Assembly: GCA_003518475.1 (NCBI GenBank) | Contig: DOYO01000074.1 | Span: forward strand, 248 to 9,744 | Source: Acholeplasmataceae bacterium | GTDB lineage: Bacteria; Bacillota_I; Bacilli_A; Acholeplasmatales; Acholeplasmataceae | Reading direction: 5' to 3' | DNA length: 9,497 nucleotides | Part shown: positions 1 through 7,334 of the stretch, one piece after another | How the letters are laid out: the number at the start of each line of letters is the position of its first letter | Position numbering within the stretch: the stretch's first letter is position 1 | Made by a program: the position numbers and the translations under genes | The notes under the pieces: model-generated | The model's database searches: none | Told to the model about the DNA's origin: nothing | What the model saw: the letters and a program-made list of their open reading frames with translations, nothing else

Positions 1-2
1 AT

Positions 3-1685
3 TTAAATCAGGCTTTTCAAGAAGCGATACATCTCATGGAATATACCTATGAGACAGGTTACCAGGAACAAGCTTATATCGAACCTCAAGGCTTTGTCGC
101 ATACTTAGAAGATGAAAACAAGGTTACCCTGATTGGCTCCATGCAGTGCCCATATTACGTGAAGAATGCAGTCATTGACACTTTGGGATGCAAAGAGGAT
201 GAAGTCAGAGTGATTCAACCTGCAGTCGGTGGAGCATTTGGAGGAAAAGAAGAGTTTCCTTCGGTCATGGCATGCCAGCTCGCGGTTGCAGTCAAGAAGA
301 TCAAGCATCCGATCAAGATGATTTATGAGCGTGAAGAAGATATGCTCGTGACAACCAAGAGACATCCTTCAAAAATCATCTTGAAGGCATCCATCGATAT
401 GCTGAATCATATCACAGGGATTAAAGCGCATGTCTCTTTGGATAGCGGAGCGTATATTGGTCTATCCGGTGTTGTTTTATCGAGAGCGATGATTGCAGTT
501 ACGGATGCTTATACCATCAATCATTTGGATGTTACCGGAGATGTTTATGAAACCAATACGGTTCCAAACGGTGCATTTAGAGGATTTGGAGCACCACAAA
601 TGATTTTTGCCATCGAGATGTTCATGAATCATATCGCTAAAAAATTAAAGGTGAACCCACTTCAATTCAGACTTGAACATCTCGCCCATCAAGGAGATTT
701 GACATCGACAAGTGGTGTTTTCAGAGATCCAATCATCATGAAACCAATGATTGAAAAAGCGATGGAAATTTCTGGATATCAAGAAAAATATCAGAAGAAT
801 GAACAAAATAACAACTTCAAAGGCATAGGAATGAGTTGGTTCCTGCATGGATGCGGATTTACTGGTAGCGGTGAAAGCAAGCATATCCATGCGAAAGTGA
901 AATTAAGAAAAGATGAGCATGATCATATTTATCTCTTGGTCGCAGCAGTCGACATGGGTCAAGGAGCGAAGACATCTTTATCTAAGATTGTCGCTCAAAC
1001 TCTTGAACTTCCGATGTCTGATGTCAGTTTTGATTATCCAGATACAGACTTTATTACAGATTCGGGTCCCACAGTAGCATCCAGAACAACGATGATTGTC
1101 GGAGGTCTTCTTGCCAGGGCTGCTCAACAAATGAAGGATACCTGGAAGCCCCATGAAGAAATGGTTGTAACAATGAATTATGAACAACCTGACTATATTG
1201 TCTGGGATGAAGATACGCTTCGTGGAGATGCATATCCCGCATACTCATGGGGTGTGAATATTGTTGAAGTCGAGGTTAGTCCAATCACCTATCAAGTGAC
1301 GATCAAGAATATTTGGAGTGTTTATGATATTGGCAAGGCAATTGATGAAAAGATGGCTTTAGGCCAAGCTGATGGCGGTATCTCTCAAGGTGTCGCATAC
1401 GGATATCTTGAAGTGATGGAACATAAACAAGGAAAAATCAGACAAAAGAATATGACAGATTATATCATCCCCACGTCAGTCGATATGGCGAATACAGAAA
1501 CTGTCATTATGGATAATCCTTACGCGCTTGGACCTTATGGTGCGAAGGGTATCGGTGAGTTGACATTGGTTGGAGGAGCGCCGGCAGTCGCTTTGGCGAT
1601 TGAACAGGCGATAAAAAGAGAAGTGCATCAAATACCAGCAACACCAGAATATATCATGGAGTTGATGAATCATGACATTGATTAA
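3..1685 (+). CDS. Xanthine dehydrogenase-type purine hydroxylase, molybdenum-binding subunit (5' end cut off)
   Basis: This is the large catalytic subunit of a cytoplasmic molybdenum hydroxylase that adds water-derived oxygen to purines such as hypoxanthine or xanthine. The frame is open to the left edge; the ATG at 36 is internal, because coding sequence precedes it and family members run about 200 residues longer. Counting from that Met, visible motifs are EQAYIEP (11-17), GGAFGGKEE (65-73), GAFRGFG (179-185), the cofactor loop MGQGAKT (307-313) and GAKGIGE (502-508). By family comparison E72, R182 and E508 match bovine xanthine dehydrogenase Glu802, Arg880 and the catalytic Glu1261. All three present favours a purine substrate over an aldehyde or CO. 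The 3' end overlaps the [2Fe-2S] subunit by 14 bases, so the two are probably translationally coupled. The EQAYIEP segment resembles selenium-dependent relatives, but whether this enzyme carries labile selenium cannot be seen. The preferred purine and direction of reaction are unknown. Confidence 0.93.
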   Translation, partial: LNQAFQEAIHLMEYTYETGYQEQAYIEPQGFVAYLEDENKVTLIGSMQCPYYVKNAVIDTLGCKEDEVRVIQPAVGGAFGGKEEFPSVMACQLAVAVKKIKHPIKMIYEREEDMLVTTKRHPSKIILKASIDMLNHITGIKAHVSLDSGAYIGLSGVVLSRAMIAVTDAYTINHLDVTGDVYETNTVPNGAFRGFGAPQMIFAIEMFMNHIAKKLKVNPLQFRLEHLAHQGDLTSTSGVFRDPIIMKPMIEKAMEISGYQEKYQKNEQNNNFKGIGMSWFLHGCGFTGSGESKHIHAKVKLRKDEHDHIYLLVAAVDMGQGAKTSLSKIVAQTLELPMSDVSFDYPDTDFITDSGPTVASRTTMIVGGLLARAAQQMKDTWKPHEEMVVTMNYEQPDYIVWDEDTLRGDAYPAYSWGVNIVEVEVSPITYQVTIKNIWSVYDIGKAIDEKMALGQADGGISQGVAYGYLEVMEHKQGKIRQKNMTDYIIPTSVDMANTETVIMDNPYALGPYGAKGIGELTLVGGAPAVALAIEQAIKREVHQIPATPEYIMELMNHDID

Positions 1686-2145
1686 GTTCAAACTGAATGG
1701 AATTGATTGTGAAATTGAATCTGATCCAAGCTTGAGATTGCTCGATGTGTTACGCAATCATTTCAAGCTGACCGGTCCTAAAGAAGGATGCGGAGAAGGC
1801 GAGTGCGGAGCATGCGCCGTCCTTTTGGATGGAAAAATTGTCAATAGCTGCATCACGCCGTTGGCGAATGTGCATATGAAGGAAGTCACAACCATCGAGG
1901 GATACAGAGAAACAAACAAATATCAAGTTTTGAAGGAAGCGATGGAGTTTGAAAATGGATTCCAGTGCGGTATTTGCACACCCGGAATGATGATTGCTGC
2001 AGAAAGCTTGTTATCAAAAAACCCTCATCCGACTGAAGAAGAAGTGAGAATCGGCATATCCGGTAATCTTTGCAGATGCACCGGATACAACATGATTGTC
2101 AAGGCAGTCTTGAGAGCTTCTAAAAAGGGGGAAGGCATATGGTAA
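1672..2145 (+). CDS. Xanthine dehydrogenase-type hydroxylase, [2Fe-2S] iron-sulfur subunit
   Basis: This small electron-transfer subunit carries electrons from the molybdenum centre to the FAD subunit. At 157 residues it is of normal size for the CoxS/XdhC/YagT family. The N-terminal plant-ferredoxin-like domain has cluster ligands C40, C45, C48 and C60 (the CGEGECGAC stretch and the following NSC). The C-terminal four-helix domain carries the second cluster on C99 and C102 (CGIC) and C134 and C136 (CRC). All eight cysteines are present, so it should be functional. It starts 14 bases before the end of the molybdenum subunit gene, with only a modest TGGAG at 1657-1661 as ribosome binding site, which suggests coupled translation. 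It overlaps the FAD gene by seven bases. The gene order Mo, FeS, FAD fits a separate-subunit bacterial hydroxylase rather than a fused eukaryotic-type enzyme. Confidence 0.96.
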   Translation: MTLIKFKLNGIDCEIESDPSLRLLDVLRNHFKLTGPKEGCGEGECGACAVLLDGKIVNSCITPLANVHMKEVTTIEGYRETNKYQVLKEAMEFENGFQCGICTPGMMIAAESLLSKNPHPTEEEVRIGISGNLCRCTGYNMIVKAVLRASKKGEGIW

Positions 2146-2978
2146 ATCATGTCATTCCCAATACTTATTTGGATGCTTTAAGATATCTATCAGATCAAAC
2201 ATTCAAGGTCATTGCTGGCGGAACAGATCTGATGATTCAAAAAAGAGGAACGAGAGAAACTCCTCCGAATTTCGATTCGAACATGCTTTATTGTTTCAAT
2301 TTGAAAGAATTGAACTATGTCCATAAGGAAAAACTACACATTCATATCGGATCGATGACGCCTCTGGAAGTATTGCTACATCATCAAGATATTCCAGAAA
2401 TCATGAAACAGGTGATTGCAGAAATGGCTTCACCCGCCATACGGAATGTCGCGACCCTTTCAGGAAACATCGCCAATGCATCTCCTGCTGGTGACAGCTT
2501 GCTCTCGCTATATCTTTTAAATGCGGAAATCGTTTTAGAAAGTTTGAATGGCAAACGTGTATTACCAATTGATCAAGTGATTACAGGACCGAGACAAACA
2601 GTGATAAGTAAGGATGAAATCATCAAAGAAATCATCATTGAAAATCCGAAATTTTCAAAGATTCAGTGGACAAAAGTCGGAGGCAGAAGAGCGGATGCGA
2701 TTTCGAAGATATCCTGCTTAAGCGCAGTCCAAATCAAAAACAATAAAGTCATTGACTTCAGGTTGACGCTTGGAGCAGTCTACAAGACAGTCATCAGATC
2801 TAGAGAGATTGAATCCAAGTGCATCGGTTTAACCTTGGATCAACTTAAGGAAAATAAAAACACCATACTATCGCTTTATGAAGGACTTATTCAACCGATT
2901 GACGATCAAAGATCCAATCGGATTTATCGCAAGAAAGTTGCATTGAATATCATCGAAAAATGGATTGCTGACTTATAA
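2139..2978 (+). CDS. Xanthine dehydrogenase-type hydroxylase, FAD-binding subunit
   Basis: This is the flavin subunit of the hydroxylase, which passes electrons on to NAD or another acceptor. It has 279 residues, typical for the CoxM/XdhB/YgfM family. The N-terminal FAD (PCMH-type) domain shows the pyrophosphate-binding AGGTDL (26-31). The second flavin loop, at 97-121, contains PAIRNVATLSGNIANASPAGD. Most relatives have GGN where this protein has SGN (108-110), a small deviation next to the flavin. The C-terminal CO-dehydrogenase-flavoprotein domain follows, with the WTKVGGRRADAISK segment near 175-190. The start ATG lies inside the end of the [2Fe-2S] gene, seven bases before its end, behind a strong purine-rich AAAAAGGGGGAAGG site at 2122-2135. 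It closes the three-gene hydroxylase module; a 16-base gap with its own ribosome binding site leads to adenine deaminase. Confidence 0.94.
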   Translation: MVNHVIPNTYLDALRYLSDQTFKVIAGGTDLMIQKRGTRETPPNFDSNMLYCFNLKELNYVHKEKLHIHIGSMTPLEVLLHHQDIPEIMKQVIAEMASPAIRNVATLSGNIANASPAGDSLLSLYLLNAEIVLESLNGKRVLPIDQVITGPRQTVISKDEIIKEIIIENPKFSKIQWTKVGGRRADAISKISCLSAVQIKNNKVIDFRLTLGAVYKTVIRSREIESKCIGLTLDQLKENKNTILSLYEGLIQPIDDQRSNRIYRKKVALNIIEKWIADL

Positions 2979-2994
2979 AAAGAGAAGGTGACTT

Positions 2995-4707
2995 ATGAAT
3001 TATAAATCAATAATGAAAAAAGCGAGAGGAGAACAGAAAGCAAGTCTCGTTTTGAAAAACGGAAGAATCATCAATGTTTATAGCGGTGAAATCGAAGAGC
3101 TCGATATCGCTATTGAAGATGGAAAAATCATCGGAATCGGAACGTATAACGGCATCAAGGAAATTGATTTGAAGAAGATGTATGTTGCTCCCGGATTGAT
3201 TGATGGACACGTTCATATTGAATCATCGATGCTCACCCCTCCGCAATTCGCGAAGATTGTTCTACCCAAAGGAACAACGACAATCATTGCAGATCCGCAT
3301 GAAATCGCCAATGTATCAGGCGTGCCTGGTATTGAGTTCATGTTAAAGAGCAGCGAGCACATCCCTCTATCTGTTTATATGATGATCCCATCCTGTGTTC
3401 CAGCGACGATCGATGAAAATGCTGGAGCGATGATTACTGCGCATGATATTAAAAAACTGAAAAAACATCCTCGTGTTTTAGGACTTGGAGAAGTGATGGA
3501 TTATCCATCAGTGATTCAAGGAAACACAATGATTTTTGAGAAAATCAAAGTCATGAATCACCACATGATCGACGGTCACGCTCCGGATGTCATCGGTAAT
3601 GATCTGAATGCCTATATTACTGCCGGTGTGATGACCGATCATGAGTGCACCATGGTTATATCGATGCAGGAGCGTATCAAAAGAGGCATGTATGTTCATT
3701 TGCGCGAGGGTTCAGCAACCAGAAATACGAAAACACTCCTTAAGGGATTGAATAAAAATAATATCCATAGAGTTCTGTTTTGTACGGATGACAAACACCC
3801 CGAAGATATTAAAAATGAAGGCCATATCAATTACAATGTCAATTTAGCGATTGAACATGGAATTGATCCGATTGACGCCATCCGCATGGCGACAATCAAT
3901 GCAGCAAACTGCTATCATCTTCCAAACATTGGAGGAATCGCTCCCGGCAAAGATGCTGACCTGATCATTTTTGATAGTTTGAAGAAGATTGAACCATTGT
4001 TTGTTTATAAGAAAGGCGTTCTTGTAGCTTCACATGGAAAAGCTTTATTTGAAGCCTCGACAGAAGTACCTGACGCTGTATTAAATACAGTTCATCTGGA
4101 TCTTGACCAACTATCTTTTTCCCTTCAGTTAAAGAGTAATCAAGTCAAGGTCATCGGTTTAATTCAAAATAATATAACAACGCATTTATTAAATAGAACA
4201 GTTAACGTTACGAATAATCAATTTGTTTATGACAAGCATGCAGATATCTTAAAACTTGCTGTGATAGAAAGACACCACAACAAGAAATTGATAGGAATTG
4301 GCCTTGTTGAAGGATTTGGATTCAAGAATGGTGCGCTCGCAATGACGATTGCGCACGATTCTCATAATCTGATTATCGTTGGATCTTCAGATGATGACAT
4401 GAGGCTTGCTGCAGAAAAAATCAATGAAATCCAAGGTGGAATCGTTCTTGTCAGAAATGGAAAAGTGGTTCACTTCTTGAAGCTCGAAGTTGGTGGAATC
4501 ATGACCAATGCAGAAAGTATCGTCGTATCTGAATCACTCAAATATATGAAAAAAGAAATTAAGGATATGGGGCTTGATCAGGATATTGATGATCCATTCA
4601 TCTCGCTCGCTTTTCTCGCGCTCCCAGTTATTCCCACATTGAAACTGACTGACAGAGGATTGTTCGATGTCAATCAATTCAAAATCGTACTTATAGAAAA
4701 CCAATAG
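2995..4707 (+). CDS. ade: Adenine deaminase
   Basis: A cytoplasmic amidohydrolase that converts adenine to hypoxanthine and ammonia. The 570 residues fit the family (E. coli Ade is about 588). Visible metal and active-site residues in order are H72-x-H74 in GLIDGHVHIESSML, the ADPHEIANVSG signature (99-109), E166 in GLGEVMDYP, H195 in IDGHAP, H216-E217 in TDHE, and D265 in CTDDKHP. The metal-dependent beta/alpha barrel is followed by the long C-terminal domain special to Ade (about 330-570), with its GGIVLVRNGKVV segment. Family members use iron or manganese; which one is used here cannot be seen. AGAAGGTGA (2983-2991) supports the start. Lying directly after a purine hydroxylase and before ygeY/ygeW, it most likely feeds adenine-derived hypoxanthine into catabolism rather than serving only salvage, though salvage cannot be excluded. 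Confidence 0.97.
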   Translation: MNYKSIMKKARGEQKASLVLKNGRIINVYSGEIEELDIAIEDGKIIGIGTYNGIKEIDLKKMYVAPGLIDGHVHIESSMLTPPQFAKIVLPKGTTTIIADPHEIANVSGVPGIEFMLKSSEHIPLSVYMMIPSCVPATIDENAGAMITAHDIKKLKKHPRVLGLGEVMDYPSVIQGNTMIFEKIKVMNHHMIDGHAPDVIGNDLNAYITAGVMTDHECTMVISMQERIKRGMYVHLREGSATRNTKTLLKGLNKNNIHRVLFCTDDKHPEDIKNEGHINYNVNLAIEHGIDPIDAIRMATINAANCYHLPNIGGIAPGKDADLIIFDSLKKIEPLFVYKKGVLVASHGKALFEASTEVPDAVLNTVHLDLDQLSFSLQLKSNQVKVIGLIQNNITTHLLNRTVNVTNNQFVYDKHADILKLAVIERHHNKKLIGIGLVEGFGFKNGALAMTIAHDSHNLIIVGSSDDDMRLAAEKINEIQGGIVLVRNGKVVHFLKLEVGGIMTNAESIVVSESLKYMKKEIKDMGLDQDIDDPFISLAFLALPVIPTLKLTDRGLFDVNQFKIVLIENQ

Positions 4708-4712
4708 AGGTG
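4706..4712 (+). promoter_or_regulatory. Ribosome binding site of the threonine-synthase-like gene; start ambiguity
   Basis: AGAGGTG begins inside the TAG stop of ade and lies just before two consecutive ATG codons (4715 and 4718). Its spacing is only two bases to the first ATG but five to the second, so translation may really begin at 4718. The difference is one methionine and does not affect the product. Confidence 0.6.
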
Positions 4713-4714
4713 AA

Positions 4715-5974
4715 ATGATGAACAAGTTTGTCAAACAATACCGCTGTACGTTATGCAATCAGACATTTTCACCTCCCGAAATAGAGTATACCTGTCCAAA
4801 ATGCGGAGAAAAGGGAATTTTAGATATCGAGTATGATTATGAAGCGATGAAGAAGGTTGTTAACTTAGCATATTTCAAGGATAACCATGATTATTCCATG
4901 TGGCGATATCAACCGATGATGACCATCGATACAACCCATATCAAGAAGATGCTTCATATCGGATGGACTCCACTCTATGAATCCAATCAACTTGCTAAAA
5001 GATTAGGACTTAAATCATTATGGATCAAGGATGAAGGACTTAATCCGAGCGCTTCCTTAAAGGATCGCGCAAGCGGAGTTGCAGTTTTAAAGGCAATTGA
5101 AGAAAAAGCTACCATCATTTCATGCAGTTCGACAGGAAATGCTGCTTCAAGTCTTGCTGCAAGTGCTGCAAGGATGGGATTAAAGACAGTCATCTTTGTA
5201 CCAAAACGCGCACCCATCGGAAAGCTCACCCAATTGATGATTTATGGTTCCAATCTGATTTGTGTGGATGGAGACTACAAGTCCGCATTTAATTTATCAA
5301 AGGAAGCTATTGATCACTACGGATGGTATAACCGGAATGCAGCCATCAATCCGCATCTAGTTGAAGGTAAGAAGACAGTCGCTTTGGAGATTGCGGAACA
5401 ACTGGACTTTAAACTGACCGACTGGGTTGCTGTTTCGGTTGGAGACGGATGCACCATTGCTGGTGTTTATAAGGGATTTTATGATTTGCTGCATCTCGGC
5501 TTGATTCCTAAGATTCCGAAGTTATTAGGTGTTCAAAGCTCAGGATGTTCGCCATTCGTGAAAGCAGCCAGACTGAACAAACCGCTTGAAGAAGCGGAAG
5601 AAAATACGATTGCCGACAGCATTTCTGTCGGCATTCCAAGAAACCCAATCAAAGCGCTTCGTGCAGTCAAAGATTCAAAAGGAGCTTGGATAGAAGTAAC
5701 AGATGCACATATTTTAAGAAGTATGAAGATGCTTGGAAGTCTTGAAGGTATCTTTGGAGAACCTGCTGGAGTCACTGCTTTATCCGGTGTGGAACAAGCA
5801 TTAACCGATCAAATCATCAAGCATGATGAAACCGTGACAGTCATCATGACAGGTAATGGATTAAAGGATCCCAATAACGCCCAAAAAGCGATTGATCAAC
5901 CAGTCATCCTTCAACCCAAACTCACATCATTAATCAGTTATTTGAAAGAAAAAGGAGATATAGATCATGCCTAA
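4715..5974 (+). CDS. Threonine-synthase-like fold-type II PLP enzyme with N-terminal zinc ribbon
   Basis: A 419-residue cytoplasmic PLP enzyme. A zinc ribbon is formed by C11, C14, C27 and C30 (CTLC and CPKC), as in some threonine synthases. The catalytic core shows the PLP lysine K116 in SASLKDR, the SSTGN loop (138-142), the glycine-rich VGDGCTIAG (242-250), GEPAG (348-352) and the C-terminal TGNGLKD (379-385), all characteristic of threonine synthase relatives. Family members perform beta- or gamma-elimination/replacement; threonine synthase converts O-phosphohomoserine to threonine. No homoserine kinase or dehydrogenase gene is nearby. The gene sits between ade and a second PLP enzyme in front of ygeY, so a catabolic role on an amino-acid intermediate of purine breakdown is more likely; this is inference. 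It overlaps the next gene by eight bases. I would not name it thrC. Confidence 0.88.
   Translation: MMNKFVKQYRCTLCNQTFSPPEIEYTCPKCGEKGILDIEYDYEAMKKVVNLAYFKDNHDYSMWRYQPMMTIDTTHIKKMLHIGWTPLYESNQLAKRLGLKSLWIKDEGLNPSASLKDRASGVAVLKAIEEKATIISCSSTGNAASSLAASAARMGLKTVIFVPKRAPIGKLTQLMIYGSNLICVDGDYKSAFNLSKEAIDHYGWYNRNAAINPHLVEGKKTVALEIAEQLDFKLTDWVAVSVGDGCTIAGVYKGFYDLLHLGLIPKIPKLLGVQSSGCSPFVKAARLNKPLEEAEENTIADSISVGIPRNPIKALRAVKDSKGAWIEVTDAHILRSMKMLGSLEGIFGEPAGVTALSGVEQALTDQIIKHDETVTVIMTGNGLKDPNNAQKAIDQPVILQPKLTSLISYLKEKGDIDHA
5582..5633 (+). repeat. Two adjacent short inverted repeats inside the threonine-synthase-like gene
   Basis: The first is CCGCTT (5582-5587), a four-base loop and AAGCGG (5592-5597). 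The second is a perfect nine-base stem, TGCCGACAG (5611-5619), loop CATTT, then CTGTCGGCA (5625-5633). No T-run follows the second, so an intrinsic terminator is unlikely. The second stem encodes part of ADSISVG, a segment that looks conserved in this family, so the symmetry may be a coincidence of codon choice. In mRNA both could fold as small hairpins. Confidence 0.4.
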
Positions 5975-7334
5975 GGTACCATTTGGACCAACTTACAATG
6001 AAATGCTTCACCCAAACACAATCGACCCTAAAATCAGAAAGGCCGCGCTTGAAGCGAAGGATCATGAATTAGATCCAGTCAATTTATTTAATATCAACTG
6101 GAGAAACGAGAAGAATGAAGTGAATAAGATTGTCCTTCCGAAAAAGATGACTGGCGTTGACGCCAACATCATCGTCCTTTTGGGTAAATATTTTCCATCG
6201 GGATCCCATAAGGTCGGGCCTGCATATTCAACATTGATTGAAGGATGTGTCGACCGTGAAATTATTCCGGGCGAACACACCATATTAGGACCATCCACAG
6301 GTAACTTTGGAATCGGTGTATCCTATATTTGTAACTTGATGAAGTATGATGCCATCGTCATCATGCCGGATAACATGAGCAAGGAACGCTATGACAGAAT
6401 CCAACGCTATGGAGCAAAATTAGATTTGACTCCAGGCACGGAATCGGACGTTATCCTCACCTTGGAAAGAACCTATGAGCTCAAGAAGAATCCAAAGAAT
6501 AGAGCGCTTGCTCAATTTGAATTATTTCCGAACTACAGATTCCACAGACATGTTACAGGTAACAGCGCCATAGAAGCGGTAAAGGGCATAGGTAACGGAA
6601 GAATTGCTTGTTTCACATCTGCTCCAGGAAGTGCTGGAACACTGGCTGCAGGAGATCAGATCAAACAGGTTTTCCCTGAAGCGAAGATTGCTGCATTAGA
6701 ACCTTATGAATGCTCAACCCTCATGAACGGCGGAAGAGGTCAACATAGGATTGAAGGCATCGGAGATAAGATGTGCACGTTGATTCATAACATTTTAACC
6801 ACTGACTTTATCACGCTCATCAAGGACGATGATTCCGTGAGAGGTCTCAAGGTCGTTCATGACGCACCGCATATTTTGGCAGAATATGGAGTTGATCTCG
6901 AACTTGCGAAATGTATGACGGATCTGTTTGGAGTATCTGGTATCTGCAATATCATCGGTGCGATCAAGATGGCGAAATACTTGAGATTAAGCGAACAGGA
7001 TAATGTCGTGACGATCGCGACAGATGGTTTTGACAGATATGATTCCGTCATCACGGATTTGAATCGTCGTGTCTTGGAGACTGAAGATTTTGTATTAAGA
7101 CGCTGGTTCAAGGATATTTTCTTAAGAGCCGATATTGAAGACATCAAGGATGTTCGAGGAAAAGAAGCCAAGGAAATCTTATTCAAGCAGAAAGAAAATG
7201 ATTGGCTGAAATTTAATTATCCTCTTAGCTACTTGAATGAAATGAAACAAATGAAGTTTTGGGATCATGAATATCATAAGATAGAACATTACGACAAAGT
7301 CATAACTGAAATGAGAGGTAAGGATTTAAAATGA
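5967..7334 (+). CDS. Fold-type II PLP-dependent enzyme of unassigned reaction (TrpB/cysteine-synthase-like core, C-terminal extension)
   Basis: A 455-residue enzyme of the tryptophan synthase beta/cysteine synthase superfamily. The likely PLP lysine is K82 in SGSHKVGPA, similar to the GSHK of TrpB; STGNFG (110-115) is the substrate carboxylate loop; APGSAGT (219-225) is the phosphate-binding loop; and ATDGFDRYDS lies near the end of the core. About 75-100 residues beyond the core, rich in charged residues and probably helical, make it longer than most cysteine synthases. It lacks the DpaL/YgeX signature and the TrpB context, so the specific reaction cannot be assigned. It overlaps the threonine-synthase-like gene by eight bases, has a strong AAAGGAGAT (5951-5959) seven bases before its ATG, and shares ATGA with ygeY. 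Position between these genes suggests it acts on an amino-acid product of purine ring opening, perhaps together with its PLP neighbour; this is inference. Confidence 0.85.
   Translation: MPKVPFGPTYNEMLHPNTIDPKIRKAALEAKDHELDPVNLFNINWRNEKNEVNKIVLPKKMTGVDANIIVLLGKYFPSGSHKVGPAYSTLIEGCVDREIIPGEHTILGPSTGNFGIGVSYICNLMKYDAIVIMPDNMSKERYDRIQRYGAKLDLTPGTESDVILTLERTYELKKNPKNRALAQFELFPNYRFHRHVTGNSAIEAVKGIGNGRIACFTSAPGSAGTLAAGDQIKQVFPEAKIAALEPYECSTLMNGGRGQHRIEGIGDKMCTLIHNILTTDFITLIKDDDSVRGLKVVHDAPHILAEYGVDLELAKCMTDLFGVSGICNIIGAIKMAKYLRLSEQDNVVTIATDGFDRYDSVITDLNRRVLETEDFVLRRWFKDIFLRADIEDIKDVRGKEAKEILFKQKENDWLKFNYPLSYLNEMKQMKFWDHEYHKIEHYDKVITEMRGKDLK

Noticed and set aside
36..38. ATG at 36 as the true start of the first gene
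   Set aside because: The frame continues upstream to the edge with plausible coding sequence, there is no ribosome binding site, and the family needs about 200 more N-terminal residues.
3..1685. Aldehyde oxidoreductase or CO dehydrogenase large subunit
   Set aside because: The GGKE glutamate and AFRGFG arginine typical of purine enzymes are both present, and the context is purine degradation.
4331..4356. Inverted repeat GTGCGC/GCGCAC with an inner CGCAAT/ATTGCG inside ade
   Set aside because: The two stems compete, there is no T-run, and it encodes ordinary residues; it is probably chance.
5967..7334. Calling one of the PLP enzymes YgeX/DpaL because of its neighbours
   Set aside because: The lysine motif is SGSHKVGPA (and SASLKDR in the other gene), unlike the LNAFKMLGG region I recall for E. 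coli YgeX; context alone does not support the name.
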